Source: Kosakonia sp. SMBL-WEM22
GTDB lineage: Bacteria > Pseudomonadota > Gammaproteobacteria > Enterobacterales > Enterobacteriaceae
NCBI RefSeq assembly: GCF_014490785.1
Contig: NZ_CP051488.1
Location: 4,712,001 to 4,776,000, forward strand
Reading direction: 5' to 3'
DNA length: 64,000 nt
The stretch's first letter is position 1, and every line of letters begins with the position of its first letter. The notes beneath the pieces are model-generated. The model saw only the letters and a program-made list of their open reading frames with translations. It was not told the origin of the DNA and did no database searches. A program made the position numbers and the translations under genes. Shown here in pieces: positions 49,011-58,100 of the stretch.

Positions 49011-49758
49011 TCACGACTTTATGCGCTACAGCCGCCAGATCTTGCTGGAGGAGATCGCCATCGCCGGACAACAGAAGCTGCTCGACAGCCGGGTGTTGAT
49101 TGTCGGACTTGGCGGTCTTGGTGCGCCTGCCGCCGCCTACCTGGCGGGCGCGGGTGTCGGCATGCTGGTGCTGGCGGATGATGACGCCGTGCACCTGAGC
49201 AACCTGCAACGGCAGATCCTCTTTACCTCGCGCGATATTAATCAGCCCAAAGCCAGGGTGACGGCCGAGCGGCTGCATCAGTTGAACCCGGAGATTGAAC
49301 TGGTCTCTCTCTCACAGCGGCTCAGCGGCGACGCGCTGCTGGAAGAGGTGTCACGCGCCGATGTGGTGCTTGATTGCAGCGATAACATGCAGACCCGCCA
49401 GGCGATCAACGCCGCCTGCGTGGCGCGTAATACGCCGCTGGTTTCCGCTAGCGCCGTCGGTTTTGGCGGCCAGTTACTGGTGCTCACCCCGCCCTGGGAG
49501 CAGGGCTGTTACCGCTGTTTGTGGCCCGACGAGCGCGAGCCGGAACGCAACTGCCGCACGGCGGGCATTCTCGGCCCGGTGGTTGGCATCATGGGGGCGA
49601 TGCAGGCGCTGGAAGCGATCAAGTTGTTAACCGGCATGCAGGCGGCACAGGGAGAGCTGCGGCTGTTTGACGCCCGCACCAACCTGTGGCGCACCCTCGC
49701 ATTACAGCGCGCCAGCACCTGCCCGGTCTGCGGAGGACATCATGCAAATACGCGTTAA
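49003..49758 (+). CDS. thiF: ThiS adenylyltransferase ThiF
   Basis: ThiF adenylates the ThiS C-terminus for sulfur transfer. The start at the ATG at 49003 gives NDHDFMRYSRQILL and 251 residues, as in E. coli; the frame is open 17 codons upstream within thiE. The E1-like nucleotide motif GLGGLGAPAAAYL is near residue 35. Zinc cysteine pairs lie at CYRC and CPVC. Confidence 0.96.
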   Translation: MNDHDFMRYSRQILLEEIAIAGQQKLLDSRVLIVGLGGLGAPAAAYLAGAGVGMLVLADDDAVHLSNLQRQILFTSRDINQPKARVTAERLHQLNPEIELVSLSQRLSGDALLEEVSRADVVLDCSDNMQTRQAINAACVARNTPLVSASAVGFGGQLLVLTPPWEQGCYRCLWPDEREPERNCRTAGILGPVVGIMGAMQALEAIKLLTGMQAAQGELRLFDARTNLWRTLALQRASTCPVCGGHHANTR

Positions 49759-49942
49759 TGACGAACCGATGAGCTGCGCACAGGCGCTCAGTGTTGCCGA
49801 CCTGCTTAAGGCGCTTGAACAGTTAAAGCCGGGCGTCGCGCTGGCGCTAAACGAGGCGATTCTGCCGCGCGATCGCTGGGGAGAGCAACAGTTGCAGGAT
49901 GGCGATCGCATCCTGCTGTTTCAGGTTATCGCAGGGGGTTGA
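49742..49942 (+). CDS. thiS: Sulfur carrier protein ThiS
   Basis: This 66-residue ubiquitin-like protein carries sulfur as a C-terminal thiocarboxylate for thiazole synthesis. It ends in the required Gly-Gly (QVIAGG). The ATG at 49742 is chosen because it follows GGAGGA and gives MQIRVNDEPMSCAQAL; it lies inside the end of thiF, overlapping by 17 bases. Confidence 0.96.
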   Translation: MQIRVNDEPMSCAQALSVADLLKALEQLKPGVALALNEAILPRDRWGEQQLQDGDRILLFQVIAGG

Positions 49943-49943
49943 G

Positions 49944-50714
49944 ATGTTACGTATTGCAGATAAAAGCTTTTCTTCACGCCTCTTTACCGGCACGGGGAAA
50001 TTCGCCACACCGCAGCTGATGGTGGAGTCGATTCAGGCGGCGGGCAGCGAGCTGGTGACGCTGGCAATGAAGCGCGTCGATTTACGCCAGCGTAATGACG
50101 CTATTTTGCAGCCGCTGATAGACGCGGGCGTCACCCTGCTGCCAAACACTTCCGGCGCGAAAAATGCCGAAGAGGCGATCTTCGCCGCCCAACTGGCGCG
50201 TGAAGCGCTGGGCACACACTGGCTGAAGCTGGAGATCCACCCCGATGCACGCTGGCTGCTGCCGGATCCTATCGAAACCCTGCGCGCGGCAGAGAAGCTG
50301 GTGCAGAGCGGGTTTGTGGTGCTGCCCTACTGCGGCGCGGATCCGGTGTTATGCAAACGGCTGGAAGAGGTGGGGTGCGCAGCGGTAATGCCGCTCGGCG
50401 CGCCGATTGGCTCGAATCAGGGGCTGGAGACCCGCGCCATGCTGGAGATCATCATTGAGCAGGCCAGCGTGCCGGTGGTAGTAGATGCCGGTATCGGTGC
50501 GCCAAGCCACGCCGCACTGGCGCTCGAGATGGGCGCAGATGCGGTGCTGGTCAACACCGCTATCGCCGTCGCGGACGATCCCGTCGCCATGGCGCGCGCA
50601 TTTCGCCTGGCAGTGGAAGCCGGAGCACTGGCGCGTCAAGCAGTACCGGGCGCTCGCCAACACTACGCCGCGGCCACCAGCCCACTGACCGGCTTTCTGG
50701 AGGCGCTGCAATGA
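49944..50714 (+). CDS. thiG: Thiazole synthase ThiG
   Basis: ThiG forms the thiazole ring from deoxyxylulose phosphate, dehydroglycine and ThiS thiocarboxylate. The 256-residue protein starts at the ATG at 49944, one base after the thiS stop, behind AGGGGGTTG. The Schiff-base lysine region WLKLEIHPD and the phosphate-binding MPLGAPIGSNQGL and DAGIGAPSHAA motifs are present. Its stop overlaps the thiH start (ATGA). Confidence 0.97.
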   Translation: MLRIADKSFSSRLFTGTGKFATPQLMVESIQAAGSELVTLAMKRVDLRQRNDAILQPLIDAGVTLLPNTSGAKNAEEAIFAAQLAREALGTHWLKLEIHPDARWLLPDPIETLRAAEKLVQSGFVVLPYCGADPVLCKRLEEVGCAAVMPLGAPIGSNQGLETRAMLEIIIEQASVPVVVDAGIGAPSHAALALEMGADAVLVNTAIAVADDPVAMARAFRLAVEAGALARQAVPGARQHYAAATSPLTGFLEALQ

Positions 50715-51865
50715 ACACCTTCACCGACCGTTGGCGGCAGCTGAACTGGGATGATATTCGCCTGCGTATTCACAGCAAGACCACCGCTGACGTCGAGCGT
50801 GCGCTTAACGCCCGGCAAGCAACCCGCGACGATATGATGGCGCTGCTCTCCCCGGCGGCCAGCGAGCTGCTGGAGCTGCTGGCGCAGAAAGCGCAGCGCC
50901 TGACCCGCCAGCGTTTTGGCAACACCGTCAGTTTTTATGTCCCGCTCTATCTGTCGAATCTCTGCGCCAATGACTGCACCTATTGCGGGTTCTCCATGAG
51001 TAACCATTTGAAGCGCAAAACGCTGGATGAGGAGGAGATCGCCCGCGAGTGCGCTGCCCTGCGTGAACTGGGTTTTGAGCATCTGCTGCTGGTCACCGGT
51101 GAGCATCAGGGAAAAGTGGGGATGGACTATTTTCGCCGCCATTTCCCCGCTATTCGCCGCCAGTTCGCCTCATTGCAGATGGAAGTGCAGCCGCTTTCTG
51201 AAGAGGAGTATCGCGAGCTAAAGGGACTTGGGCTGGATGGTGTGATGGTCTACCAGGAGACCTACCACGAGGCGCAGTATGCCCGGCATCATCTGCGCGG
51301 CAAAAAGCAGGACTTTTTCTGGCGGCTGGAGACGCCGGATCGCCTTGGCCACGCCGGGATCGACAAGATCGGCCTTGGCGCACTGATGGGGCTGTCCGAC
51401 AGCTGGCGCGTCGACTGTTATATGGTGGCGGAGCATCTGCTCTGGTTACAGCAACACTACTGGCAGAGCCGCTACTCGGTGTCGTTTCCTCGCCTGCGCC
51501 CCTGCGCGGGAGGAATCGAACCGGCGTCAATCATGGACGAGAAACAACTGGTACAGACCATTTGCGCATTTCGCCTGCTGGCACCAGATACCGAGCTGTC
51601 GCTGTCGACGCGGGAATCGCCGCACTTTCGCGATCATGTTATCCCCCTCGCCATTAACAATGTCAGTGCCTTCTCTAAAACACAGCCCGGCGGCTATGCC
51701 GACGATCACCCGGAGCTGGAGCAGTTCTCACCTCATGATGGGAGACGTCCGGAGATGGTCGCCGATGCGCTGATCGCTCGTGGGTTGCAACCGGTGTGGA
51801 AAGACTGGGATAGTTGGTTGGGACGTGTGCCGCAAAAAAAGAGTAATACGCTGATAAACGGTTAA
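50711..51865 (+). CDS. thiH: 2-iminoacetate synthase ThiH
   Basis: ThiH is a radical-SAM tyrosine lyase that supplies dehydroglycine to ThiG. The cluster motif CxxxCxxC is C85, C89, C92 (CANDCTYC). The protein has 384 residues, a few more than E. coli (377). It closes the thi operon. A weak GC stem-loop (51899-51904 with 51915-51920) lies downstream. Confidence 0.96.
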   Translation: MNTFTDRWRQLNWDDIRLRIHSKTTADVERALNARQATRDDMMALLSPAASELLELLAQKAQRLTRQRFGNTVSFYVPLYLSNLCANDCTYCGFSMSNHLKRKTLDEEEIARECAALRELGFEHLLLVTGEHQGKVGMDYFRRHFPAIRRQFASLQMEVQPLSEEEYRELKGLGLDGVMVYQETYHEAQYARHHLRGKKQDFFWRLETPDRLGHAGIDKIGLGALMGLSDSWRVDCYMVAEHLLWLQQHYWQSRYSVSFPRLRPCAGGIEPASIMDEKQLVQTICAFRLLAPDTELSLSTRESPHFRDHVIPLAINNVSAFSKTQPGGYADDHPELEQFSPHDGRRPEMVADALIARGLQPVWKDWDSWLGRVPQKKSNTLING

Positions 51866-52201
51866 TTTTCTTTCGGCCTGTTACGTAAAGTGAAAGTCGG
51901 GCGCTGGCACCAACGCGCCCGCTGCGGCACCCTCTCTTCGTCAGCGTACACTGACCGGAGCGGGCGCCGTTCCCCTCTCCCGCTCCGCCTCCCTTCGGCA
52001 TGTACGCTGCTTATGACAATGGGAAAAAGCGTGTCCAGCGCGGGTAATGCAAGCAAGGAAACGAAGTGATGTCAGGTTGTAACCGGTTTCACATTCGCTG
52101 CCCTTTCTTTGTGATGCCAGACACACAATCATCGTAAAGCGGTTGTTGAAGTCAACGCCGACGGATAATTATCAATAATCCCATCAACACCGAGGCTGAC
52201 T
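51866..52201. other. thiH-PTS intergenic region with a nested inverted repeat
   Basis: No gene is visible. It contains a stem-loop at 51899-51920, a nested inverted repeat at 51942-52009, and near the PTS gene two small palindromes that could be operators: GTTGAAGTCAAC (52145-52156) and GATAATTATC (52164-52173). Confidence 0.6.
51942..52009. repeat. Nested inverted repeat, unknown element
   Basis: The outer arms CAGCGTACA (51942-51950) and TGTACGCTG (52001-52009) are perfect 9-bp complements. Inside them GGAGCGGG (51957-51964) pairs perfectly with CCCGCTCC (51979-51986). The arrangement could be a cruciform, a repeated extragenic element or a structured RNA. Confidence 0.65.
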
Positions 52202-52507
52202 ATGAAAAACATCGTTTTATGCTGTGCAGCAGGTATGTCCACCAGCATGTTGGTGCAACGAATGAAAGACGCGGCGCAAAAGAGAGGCGTCGAGGTCACC
52301 ATCAAAGCGGTTCCTGTTGCGGATTTTAAAGATGAGATTGCAACGGCAGATATCGTGTTGCTGGGGCCGCAGGTGAAGTATGAGCAGGCAAAACTGCAGG
52401 CGCAGGCCGAGCCGCTGGGCAAGAAGGTGGCGGTGATCGATATGATGGATTACGGCATGATGAAAGGCGATGTCGTACTGGAAAAAGCCCTTAAGCTGCT
52501 GGAGTGA
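52202..52507 (+). CDS. PTS lactose/cellobiose-family IIB component
   Basis: The 101-residue protein has the IIB active-site loop CAAGMSTS with phospho-accepting C8. It also carries the family pattern LLGPQVKYEQAK and VIDMMDYGMMKGD, resembling ChbB. It would pass phosphate from IIA to a sugar bound by a IIC permease. No IIC gene is adjacent, so it must use one encoded elsewhere or have a regulatory role. IIA follows 4 bases after its stop. Confidence 0.9.
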   Translation: MKNIVLCCAAGMSTSMLVQRMKDAAQKRGVEVTIKAVPVADFKDEIATADIVLLGPQVKYEQAKLQAQAEPLGKKVAVIDMMDYGMMKGDVVLEKALKLLE

Positions 52508-52511
52508 GCGC

Positions 52512-52829
52512 GTGGAAGAGTTAGAAACCATCATTATGGAACTGCTGGTCAATGCCGGTGCGGCGCGCAGCCAGGCACTGACCGCGCTGCAGATGGCGCG
52601 CAAAGGTGACTTCGACGACGCGGAAAAAGCGATGGAGGAGTCTCGCGAATTTGTTAAAGCCGCGCACAAGATCCAGACCCAGCTAATCGGTCTGGATGAA
52701 GGCACCGGTAAACTGCCGGTCAACCTAATCACCGTTCACTCTCAGGACCATCTGATGAACGCGATGGTCATCCAGGACCTGGCTGACGACCTGATTGAGA
52801 TCTACCGCAGGCTTCCGCCGCGCGCTTAA
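52512..52829 (+). CDS. PTS lactose/cellobiose-family IIA component
   Basis: I place the start at the GTG at 52512, seven bases after GGAG at the end of the IIB gene, giving 105 residues. The active-site motif TVHSQDHLMNA carries H76 and the trimer-metal D79, as in LacF/ChbA. The all-helical pattern (MELLVNAGAARSQALTAL, ARKGDFDDAEKAM) is typical. It is translationally coupled to IIB and followed by a terminator, so the pair forms a two-gene operon. Confidence 0.9.
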   Translation: MEELETIIMELLVNAGAARSQALTALQMARKGDFDDAEKAMEESREFVKAAHKIQTQLIGLDEGTGKLPVNLITVHSQDHLMNAMVIQDLADDLIEIYRRLPPRA

Positions 52830-52852
52830 TTGTCGCTTTAGTCCCACAAGAG

Positions 52853-52877
52853 GCGCCCGTTTCACCGGGCGTTTTTT
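52853..52877 (+). terminator. Rho-independent terminator after PTS IIA
   Basis: The stem CGCCCG/CGGGCG (52854-52859 with 52866-52871) is followed by six T. Confidence 0.88.
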
Positions 52878-52965
52878 ATTGCGCTTAAAACGGTGGGATG
52901 TTTTCCGCGCCGATTTATGGCACAACATGGCATTCACCGATCGTAATCGCCACCGCAGGTGCCTG

Positions 52966-54003
52966 ATGCCCGCTATTCCCGTTCCTTTTTACACCCTCTC
53001 CCTACTGCTGATGCTGTTGGCAAAAGTCTGGCTGCAACGCCCTGCCGGCTATCGCACCCTCGCCACCTTTATCACTGGCTGCGCGCTACTGGTGCTGGTG
53101 ACAGCACTGCGCTGGCAATTTGATGCGCTGGTTTTGCGACAGCTGCAGTCGATACTGGCCATTGCGCTACCGCCGCTGGCATGGCGCTGTTTTGCCAGTG
53201 TGACCGGGCGAAGCCGCATCGCTAAGCGCATTGCCTCGCTGCTGCCGCCAGCCATCGCGCTGGCGCTGAACCTGATCGCGCCAATGACTACGGACATTGT
53301 GCTGATGCTGCTCTATATCGGTTACGGCGGCGCACTAATTGGCACCGCTTATCGCGGTGCGGATGCGTTCGTGCTGACACGGCTAACAGATGCGCGCAAT
53401 ACTTCGGTAATGGCCTTTCTCGCTGGGGTGTTTCTCTGCTTTAGCGGCCTGACCGATCTTGCGATTACGCTCGACTACGCCTGGTATGACGGCTTGCAGG
53501 CAGCGCGCCTCGTCGCCCTCTCGCAGGCGATTCTGCTGCCATTTATCTGCCTCGCGATTCTCTACAGCGGCAAGAAAATCCCCACCGCTGAAGAAATACC
53601 GCAGATATCACCAGCCGATGAGCAAAGCGTGGAGCTGGATAGCGATCTGGTGGCGCTCTGTGAAAAGCTGGAGACGCGTCTTACCGAACAGCAGCTGTTT
53701 CTCAATAGCGACCTGACGCTCGATCTGCTGGCGCGAAAATGGGTGATCCCGGCGCGTCAGATTTCACGTGCCGTCAATGCGGTGCGCGGTTGCAATGTCT
53801 CACAATGGATTAACGGCTTTCGTATTCACTATGCCCAACATCTGCTGCTCACCACCGACGCGCCCGTCACCAGCATCATGCTCGATGCTGGCTTTGCCAC
53901 CAAATCTAACTTCAACCGCGAGTTTGTGCGTATTAGCGGCGTGAGCCCGACGGCGTTTCGCCGCTCGGCGGGTAATCCAGCGCCTGTTGCAGAAAAACTG
54001 TGA
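52966..54003 (+). CDS. Membrane-anchored AraC-family regulator
   Basis: The N-terminal half (about residues 5-205) has seven hydrophobic segments and the C-terminal part (about 230-345) is an AraC/XylS double helix-turn-helix (TLDLLARKWVIPARQIS; ITSIMLDAGFATKSNFNREF-like second helix, ending SGVSPTAFRRS). Start at the ATG at 52966 after CAGGTG is preferred; an ATG at 52927 is possible. The design suggests a sensor that binds DNA from the inner membrane. Its ligand is unknown; the PTS pair upstream and the hydrolase gene it overlaps are candidate targets. Confidence 0.85.
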   Translation: MPAIPVPFYTLSLLLMLLAKVWLQRPAGYRTLATFITGCALLVLVTALRWQFDALVLRQLQSILAIALPPLAWRCFASVTGRSRIAKRIASLLPPAIALALNLIAPMTTDIVLMLLYIGYGGALIGTAYRGADAFVLTRLTDARNTSVMAFLAGVFLCFSGLTDLAITLDYAWYDGLQAARLVALSQAILLPFICLAILYSGKKIPTAEEIPQISPADEQSVELDSDLVALCEKLETRLTEQQLFLNSDLTLDLLARKWVIPARQISRAVNAVRGCNVSQWINGFRIHYAQHLLLTTDAPVTSIMLDAGFATKSNFNREFVRISGVSPTAFRRSAGNPAPVAEKL

Positions 54004-54997
54004 TCGTGTCGCTAAGCCGCTGATGAATGTCAGCCCGGCTTAGCGCACCGCCATCCTCACACACAATCCCTTCGCCCGGATCCTGCGCCTCAATCAATGC
54101 TTTCGCGCCAGGCTTGCAGAGCTGCATAAAACTAAAGTGGGTAGCGCCCGTAACGCTTTGCGCCTGCTGCTTCGCCGCCGGAATGTCGTGTTGCAGGTAG
54201 CCGGACTCCAGCCGCGCAGGTAACTCGTCACTATCGGCCTGCGCGGAGAGGATCAGCACCGGCACATTCAGTTGAGCGAGGCTCTCCGGCGTGAAACCGC
54301 GCGCCAGCCCTAAATCCAGCGAAACAACGGCTTTAATGAGTGGCTCGCGCTGGCTCTCCATCAACGAGGCGGATGTCTCAGGACGATTGATGCCCAGCGT
54401 TGGGATCAACTTACAGCCCGCCAGCACGGGATGGCTTTTACAATCCGTCTGGAAACGTCCGGCATCGAAGCGTGCACCTGCCAGCTCCATTACCGTCCAG
54501 CCCCCCAGCGAGTGGCCGATCGCGGCAATGCGCCGGATGTCCACCTGGCCAGCAATGGCAGGATCGCCAATCAGGTCATTCATTACGCGGCGCAAATCGC
54601 GCGGGCGCTGCCAGAGCTGCCACGCATCCTGCTGCGCTTTATTGCGGGTGGTGGTGCCCGGATGATCAGGCGCGGCGACGATATACCCCTGCGCCGCCAT
54701 GCGTTGCGCCAGCCAGTTCAGGTTGCGCCAGTTACCGCCGTACCCGTGTGAGAGCAGCAATAATGGATGTGTACCGGTTGTGGGCTGTGCGTTAAGCAGT
54801 GCCGGGGTGCCAACAAAAACCGGGTTGTCGCCCACCGTTTCCGGGGTGCCGGTTTGAGCTGTGGGATACCAGACGGCGACATTGAGCGGGCGCGCTTTAT
54901 CCTCCTTCAGATGAAGCTGGCGGAAGGCGGTGTCGGCATGGGTTATGCCGCTCAGAAGGAGCGTAAAAAAGAGAATCATTGTGCGTAGGGACATCAT
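53933..54997 (-). CDS. Secreted alpha/beta hydrolase
   Basis: The 354-residue protein has a signal peptide (about 1-21, ending GITHA). Its fold resembles dienelactone hydrolases and PAF acetylhydrolases. The nucleophile is S163 in AAIGHSLGGW, the oxyanion region is LLSHGYGGN, and the likely catalytic histidine is in TGATHFSF. A periplasmic esterase or lipase is likely; the substrate is unknown. Its last 71 bases overlap the end of the AraC-type gene on the opposite strand. An alternative ATG start lies one codon downstream. Confidence 0.85.
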   Translation of the reverse strand: MMSLRTMILFFTLLLSGITHADTAFRQLHLKEDKARPLNVAVWYPTAQTGTPETVGDNPVFVGTPALLNAQPTTGTHPLLLLSHGYGGNWRNLNWLAQRMAAQGYIVAAPDHPGTTTRNKAQQDAWQLWQRPRDLRRVMNDLIGDPAIAGQVDIRRIAAIGHSLGGWTVMELAGARFDAGRFQTDCKSHPVLAGCKLIPTLGINRPETSASLMESQREPLIKAVVSLDLGLARGFTPESLAQLNVPVLILSAQADSDELPARLESGYLQHDIPAAKQQAQSVTGATHFSFMQLCKPGAKALIEAQDPGEGIVCEDGGALSRADIHQRLSDTITVFLQQALDYPPSGETPSGSRR

Positions 54998-55093
54998 GCG
55001 TTCCTGATGGGTTAACAGAACGCTGAGTGTGCCCGTCCCTTGTGCGGCGGGCGTCCTGAAACACGATCGAGGACTGTTTAGCTGATTTCGGAC

Positions 55094-55122
55094 ATAAAAA
55101 AACCCGCCGAAGCGGGTTTTTA
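55094..55122. terminator. Terminator of rpoC (bidirectional)
   Basis: The stem AACCCGC/GCGGGTT with CGAA loop (55101-55107 with 55112-55118) is flanked by A-runs on the left and T-runs on the right. On the minus strand it ends the rpoBC transcript. Confidence 0.9.
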
Positions 55123-55135
55123 TGACGAGAAACGA

Positions 55136-58100
55136 TTACTCGTTGTCGGAACCACCCAGACCTGCATTCAGCAGTTCTGCAAGGCTCGCGGACGCGTCTT
55201 CCGCAGTCACCTGCGGCGCTGCCGGCAGTTCGCCAGCGGCGCGACGGCGCATACGATCCTGGTGGTACGCATAACCGGTACCGGCCGGGATTAGACGACC
55301 CACGATCACGTTCTCTTTCAGACCGCGCAGTTCGTCGCGTTTGCCCGCAACGGCTGCTTCGGTAAGCACACGAGTCGTCTCCTGGAACGATGCCGCGGAG
55401 ATGAAGGACTCGGTCGCCAGAGACGCTTTGGTGATACCCAGCAGATCGCGTGCATAGGTTGCACTGATTTTGCCGTTCGATTCGAGATCGCGGTTAGCAA
55501 TCTTGACGCGAGAGTATTCAACCTGCTCGCCTTCCAGGAACTCGGAGCTGCCCGCGTTCACGATGGTGGCTTTACGCAGCATCTGACGAACGATAACTTC
55601 GATGTGCTTATCGTTGATCTTAACGCCCTGCAGACGGTAAACGTCCTGTACTTCGTTGGTGATATAACGCGTTACCGCGTGTACGCCACGAAGACGCAGA
55701 ATGTCGTGCGGTGCTTCCGGACCGTCGGAAACCACGTCACCACGTTCTACACGTTCACCTTCAAACACGTTGAGCTGACGCCATTTCGGGATCATCTCTT
55801 CGTACGGATCGCTACCGTCAACCGGCGTGATCACCAGACGGCGTTTACCTTTGGTCTCTTTACCGAAGGAAATAATACCGCTGATTTCAGCCAGGATTGC
55901 CGGCTCTTTCGGACGACGTGCTTCGAACAGGTCCGCAACGCGCGGCAGACCACCGGTAATATCCTTGGTACCGCCGGATTCCTGCGGAATACGTGCCAGG
56001 GTGTCACCGGAGCTGATCTGTACGCCATCTTCCAGCTGAACAATCGCTTTACCCGGCAGGAAGTACTGGGCAGGCATATCGGTGCCTGGGATCAGTACGT
56101 CGTTACCATTGGCATCAACGATTTTCAGTGCCGGACGCAGATCTTTACCGCCAGAGGTACGCTCTGCGGAGTCCAGCACCACCAGCGACGAGAGACCGGT
56201 CAGTTCGTCGGTCTGACGGGTAATCGTCTGACCATCGATCATGTCGGTGAAGCGGATGAAACCAGCCACTTCGGTGATTACCGGCATGGTGTGCGGATCC
56301 CAGTTTGCAACGGTTTCACCGCCAGCAACCTGCTCGCCATCACCCTTCGCCATCACCGCACCGTAAGGCACTTTATAGCTCTCTTTGGTACGACCGAATT
56401 CGTCGATCAGTTTCAGCTCAGTGTTACGGGAGGTGACCACCAGCTTACCGCTGGAGTTAACAACCGACTTCGCATTGCTCAGACGGATGCTACCTTTGTT
56501 TTTCACCTGGATGCTGGATTCAGCAGCCGCACGCGATGCCGCACCACCGATGTGGAACGTACGCATCGTCAGCTGTGTACCCGGCTCACCGATGGACTGT
56601 GCTGCGATAACGCCGATTGCTTCACCTTTGTTAATGATGTGGCCACGCGCCAGGTCACGACCATAGCAGTGGGCGCACACACCAAAGTCGGTGTCGCAGG
56701 ATACAACGGAACGCACTTTCACGGAGTCGACAGAGTTCGCTTCCAGCAGGTCACACCACTGTTCGTGCAGCAGCGTGTTGCGCGGAACCAGAATGTCTGC
56801 GGTGCCCGGCTTCAGAATGTCTTCCGCGGTCACACGACCCAGAACGCGATCGCGCAGCGGCTCTTTAACGTCGCCACCTTCGATAACCGGCGTCATGGTG
56901 ATCCCTTCGAGGGTGCCACAATCGTCTTCGGTTACGACCAGATCCTGTGCCACGTCAACCAGACGACGGGTCAGGTAACCGGAGTTCGCGGTTTTCAGTG
57001 CGGTATCCGCCAGACCTTTACGCGCACCGTGCGTGGAGATGAAGTACTGGAGTACGTTCAGACCTTCACGGAAGTTCGCGGTGATCGGCGTTTCGATGAT
57101 TGAGCCATCCGGCTTCGCCATCAGACCACGCATACCAGCAAGCTGACGAATCTGGGCTGCAGAACCACGCGCACCGGAGTCGGCCATCATGTAGATGCTG
57201 TTAAAGGAAACCTGCTGCTCTTCAACGCCGTCACGGTTAATAACGGTTTCAGTCTGCAGGTTATCCATCATCGCTTTGGATACACGATCGTTCGCCGCGG
57301 CCCAAATATCGATAACTTTGTTATAGCGTTCGCCCGCGGTGACCAGACCAGACTGGAACTGCTCCTGGATCTCAGCAACTTCAGCTTCCGCTTCGGAGAT
57401 GATCTCGTGTTTCTTCTCCGGGATGACCATGTCATCGATACCAACGGATGCACCTGAACGCGCTGCGTAAGCAAAGCCGGTGTACATCGTCTGGTCAGCG
57501 AAGATAACGGTCGGCTTCAGCCCCAGAATGCGGTAACAGGTGTTCAGCATTTTGGAGATCGCTTTCTTGCCCAGCGCCTGGTTGACGATGGAGAAAGGCA
57601 GACCTTTCGGTACGATCATCCACAGAATGGCACGGCCAACGGTCGTGTCTTTCAGGCTGGTGGTCGCAACGAACTCGCCGTTAGCATCTTTTTCATATTC
57701 GGTGATACGCACTTTAACGCGCGCATGCAGAGAGGCCAGGCCGGCGCGATAAATACGCTCAGCTTCTTTCGGGCCAGTCAGCACCATGCCTTCGCCTTTG
57801 GCGTTAACACAGTCACGGGTCATGTAGTAGAGACCCAGTACAACGTCCTGAGACGGAACGATGATGGGTTCGCCGTTCGCCGGAGACAGGATGTTGTTGG
57901 TAGACATCATCAGCGCACGCGCTTCCAGCTGGGCTTCCAGCGTCAGCGGTACGTGAACAGCCATCTGGTCACCATCGAAGTCGGCGTTATATGCCGCACA
58001 AACCAGCGGGTGCAGCTGGATCGCTTTACCTTCGATCAGTACCGGTTCAAACGCCTGGATACCCAGACGGTGCAGTGTTGGTGCACGGTTCAGCAGTACC

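Noticed and set aside
55604..57103. Long open frames on the plus strand opposite rpoC (also 57725-59266) and opposite rpoB (60117-61541, 61653-62921)
   Set aside because: They mirror the strongly biased codons of rpoB and rpoC, have no plausible start context and resemble no protein family.
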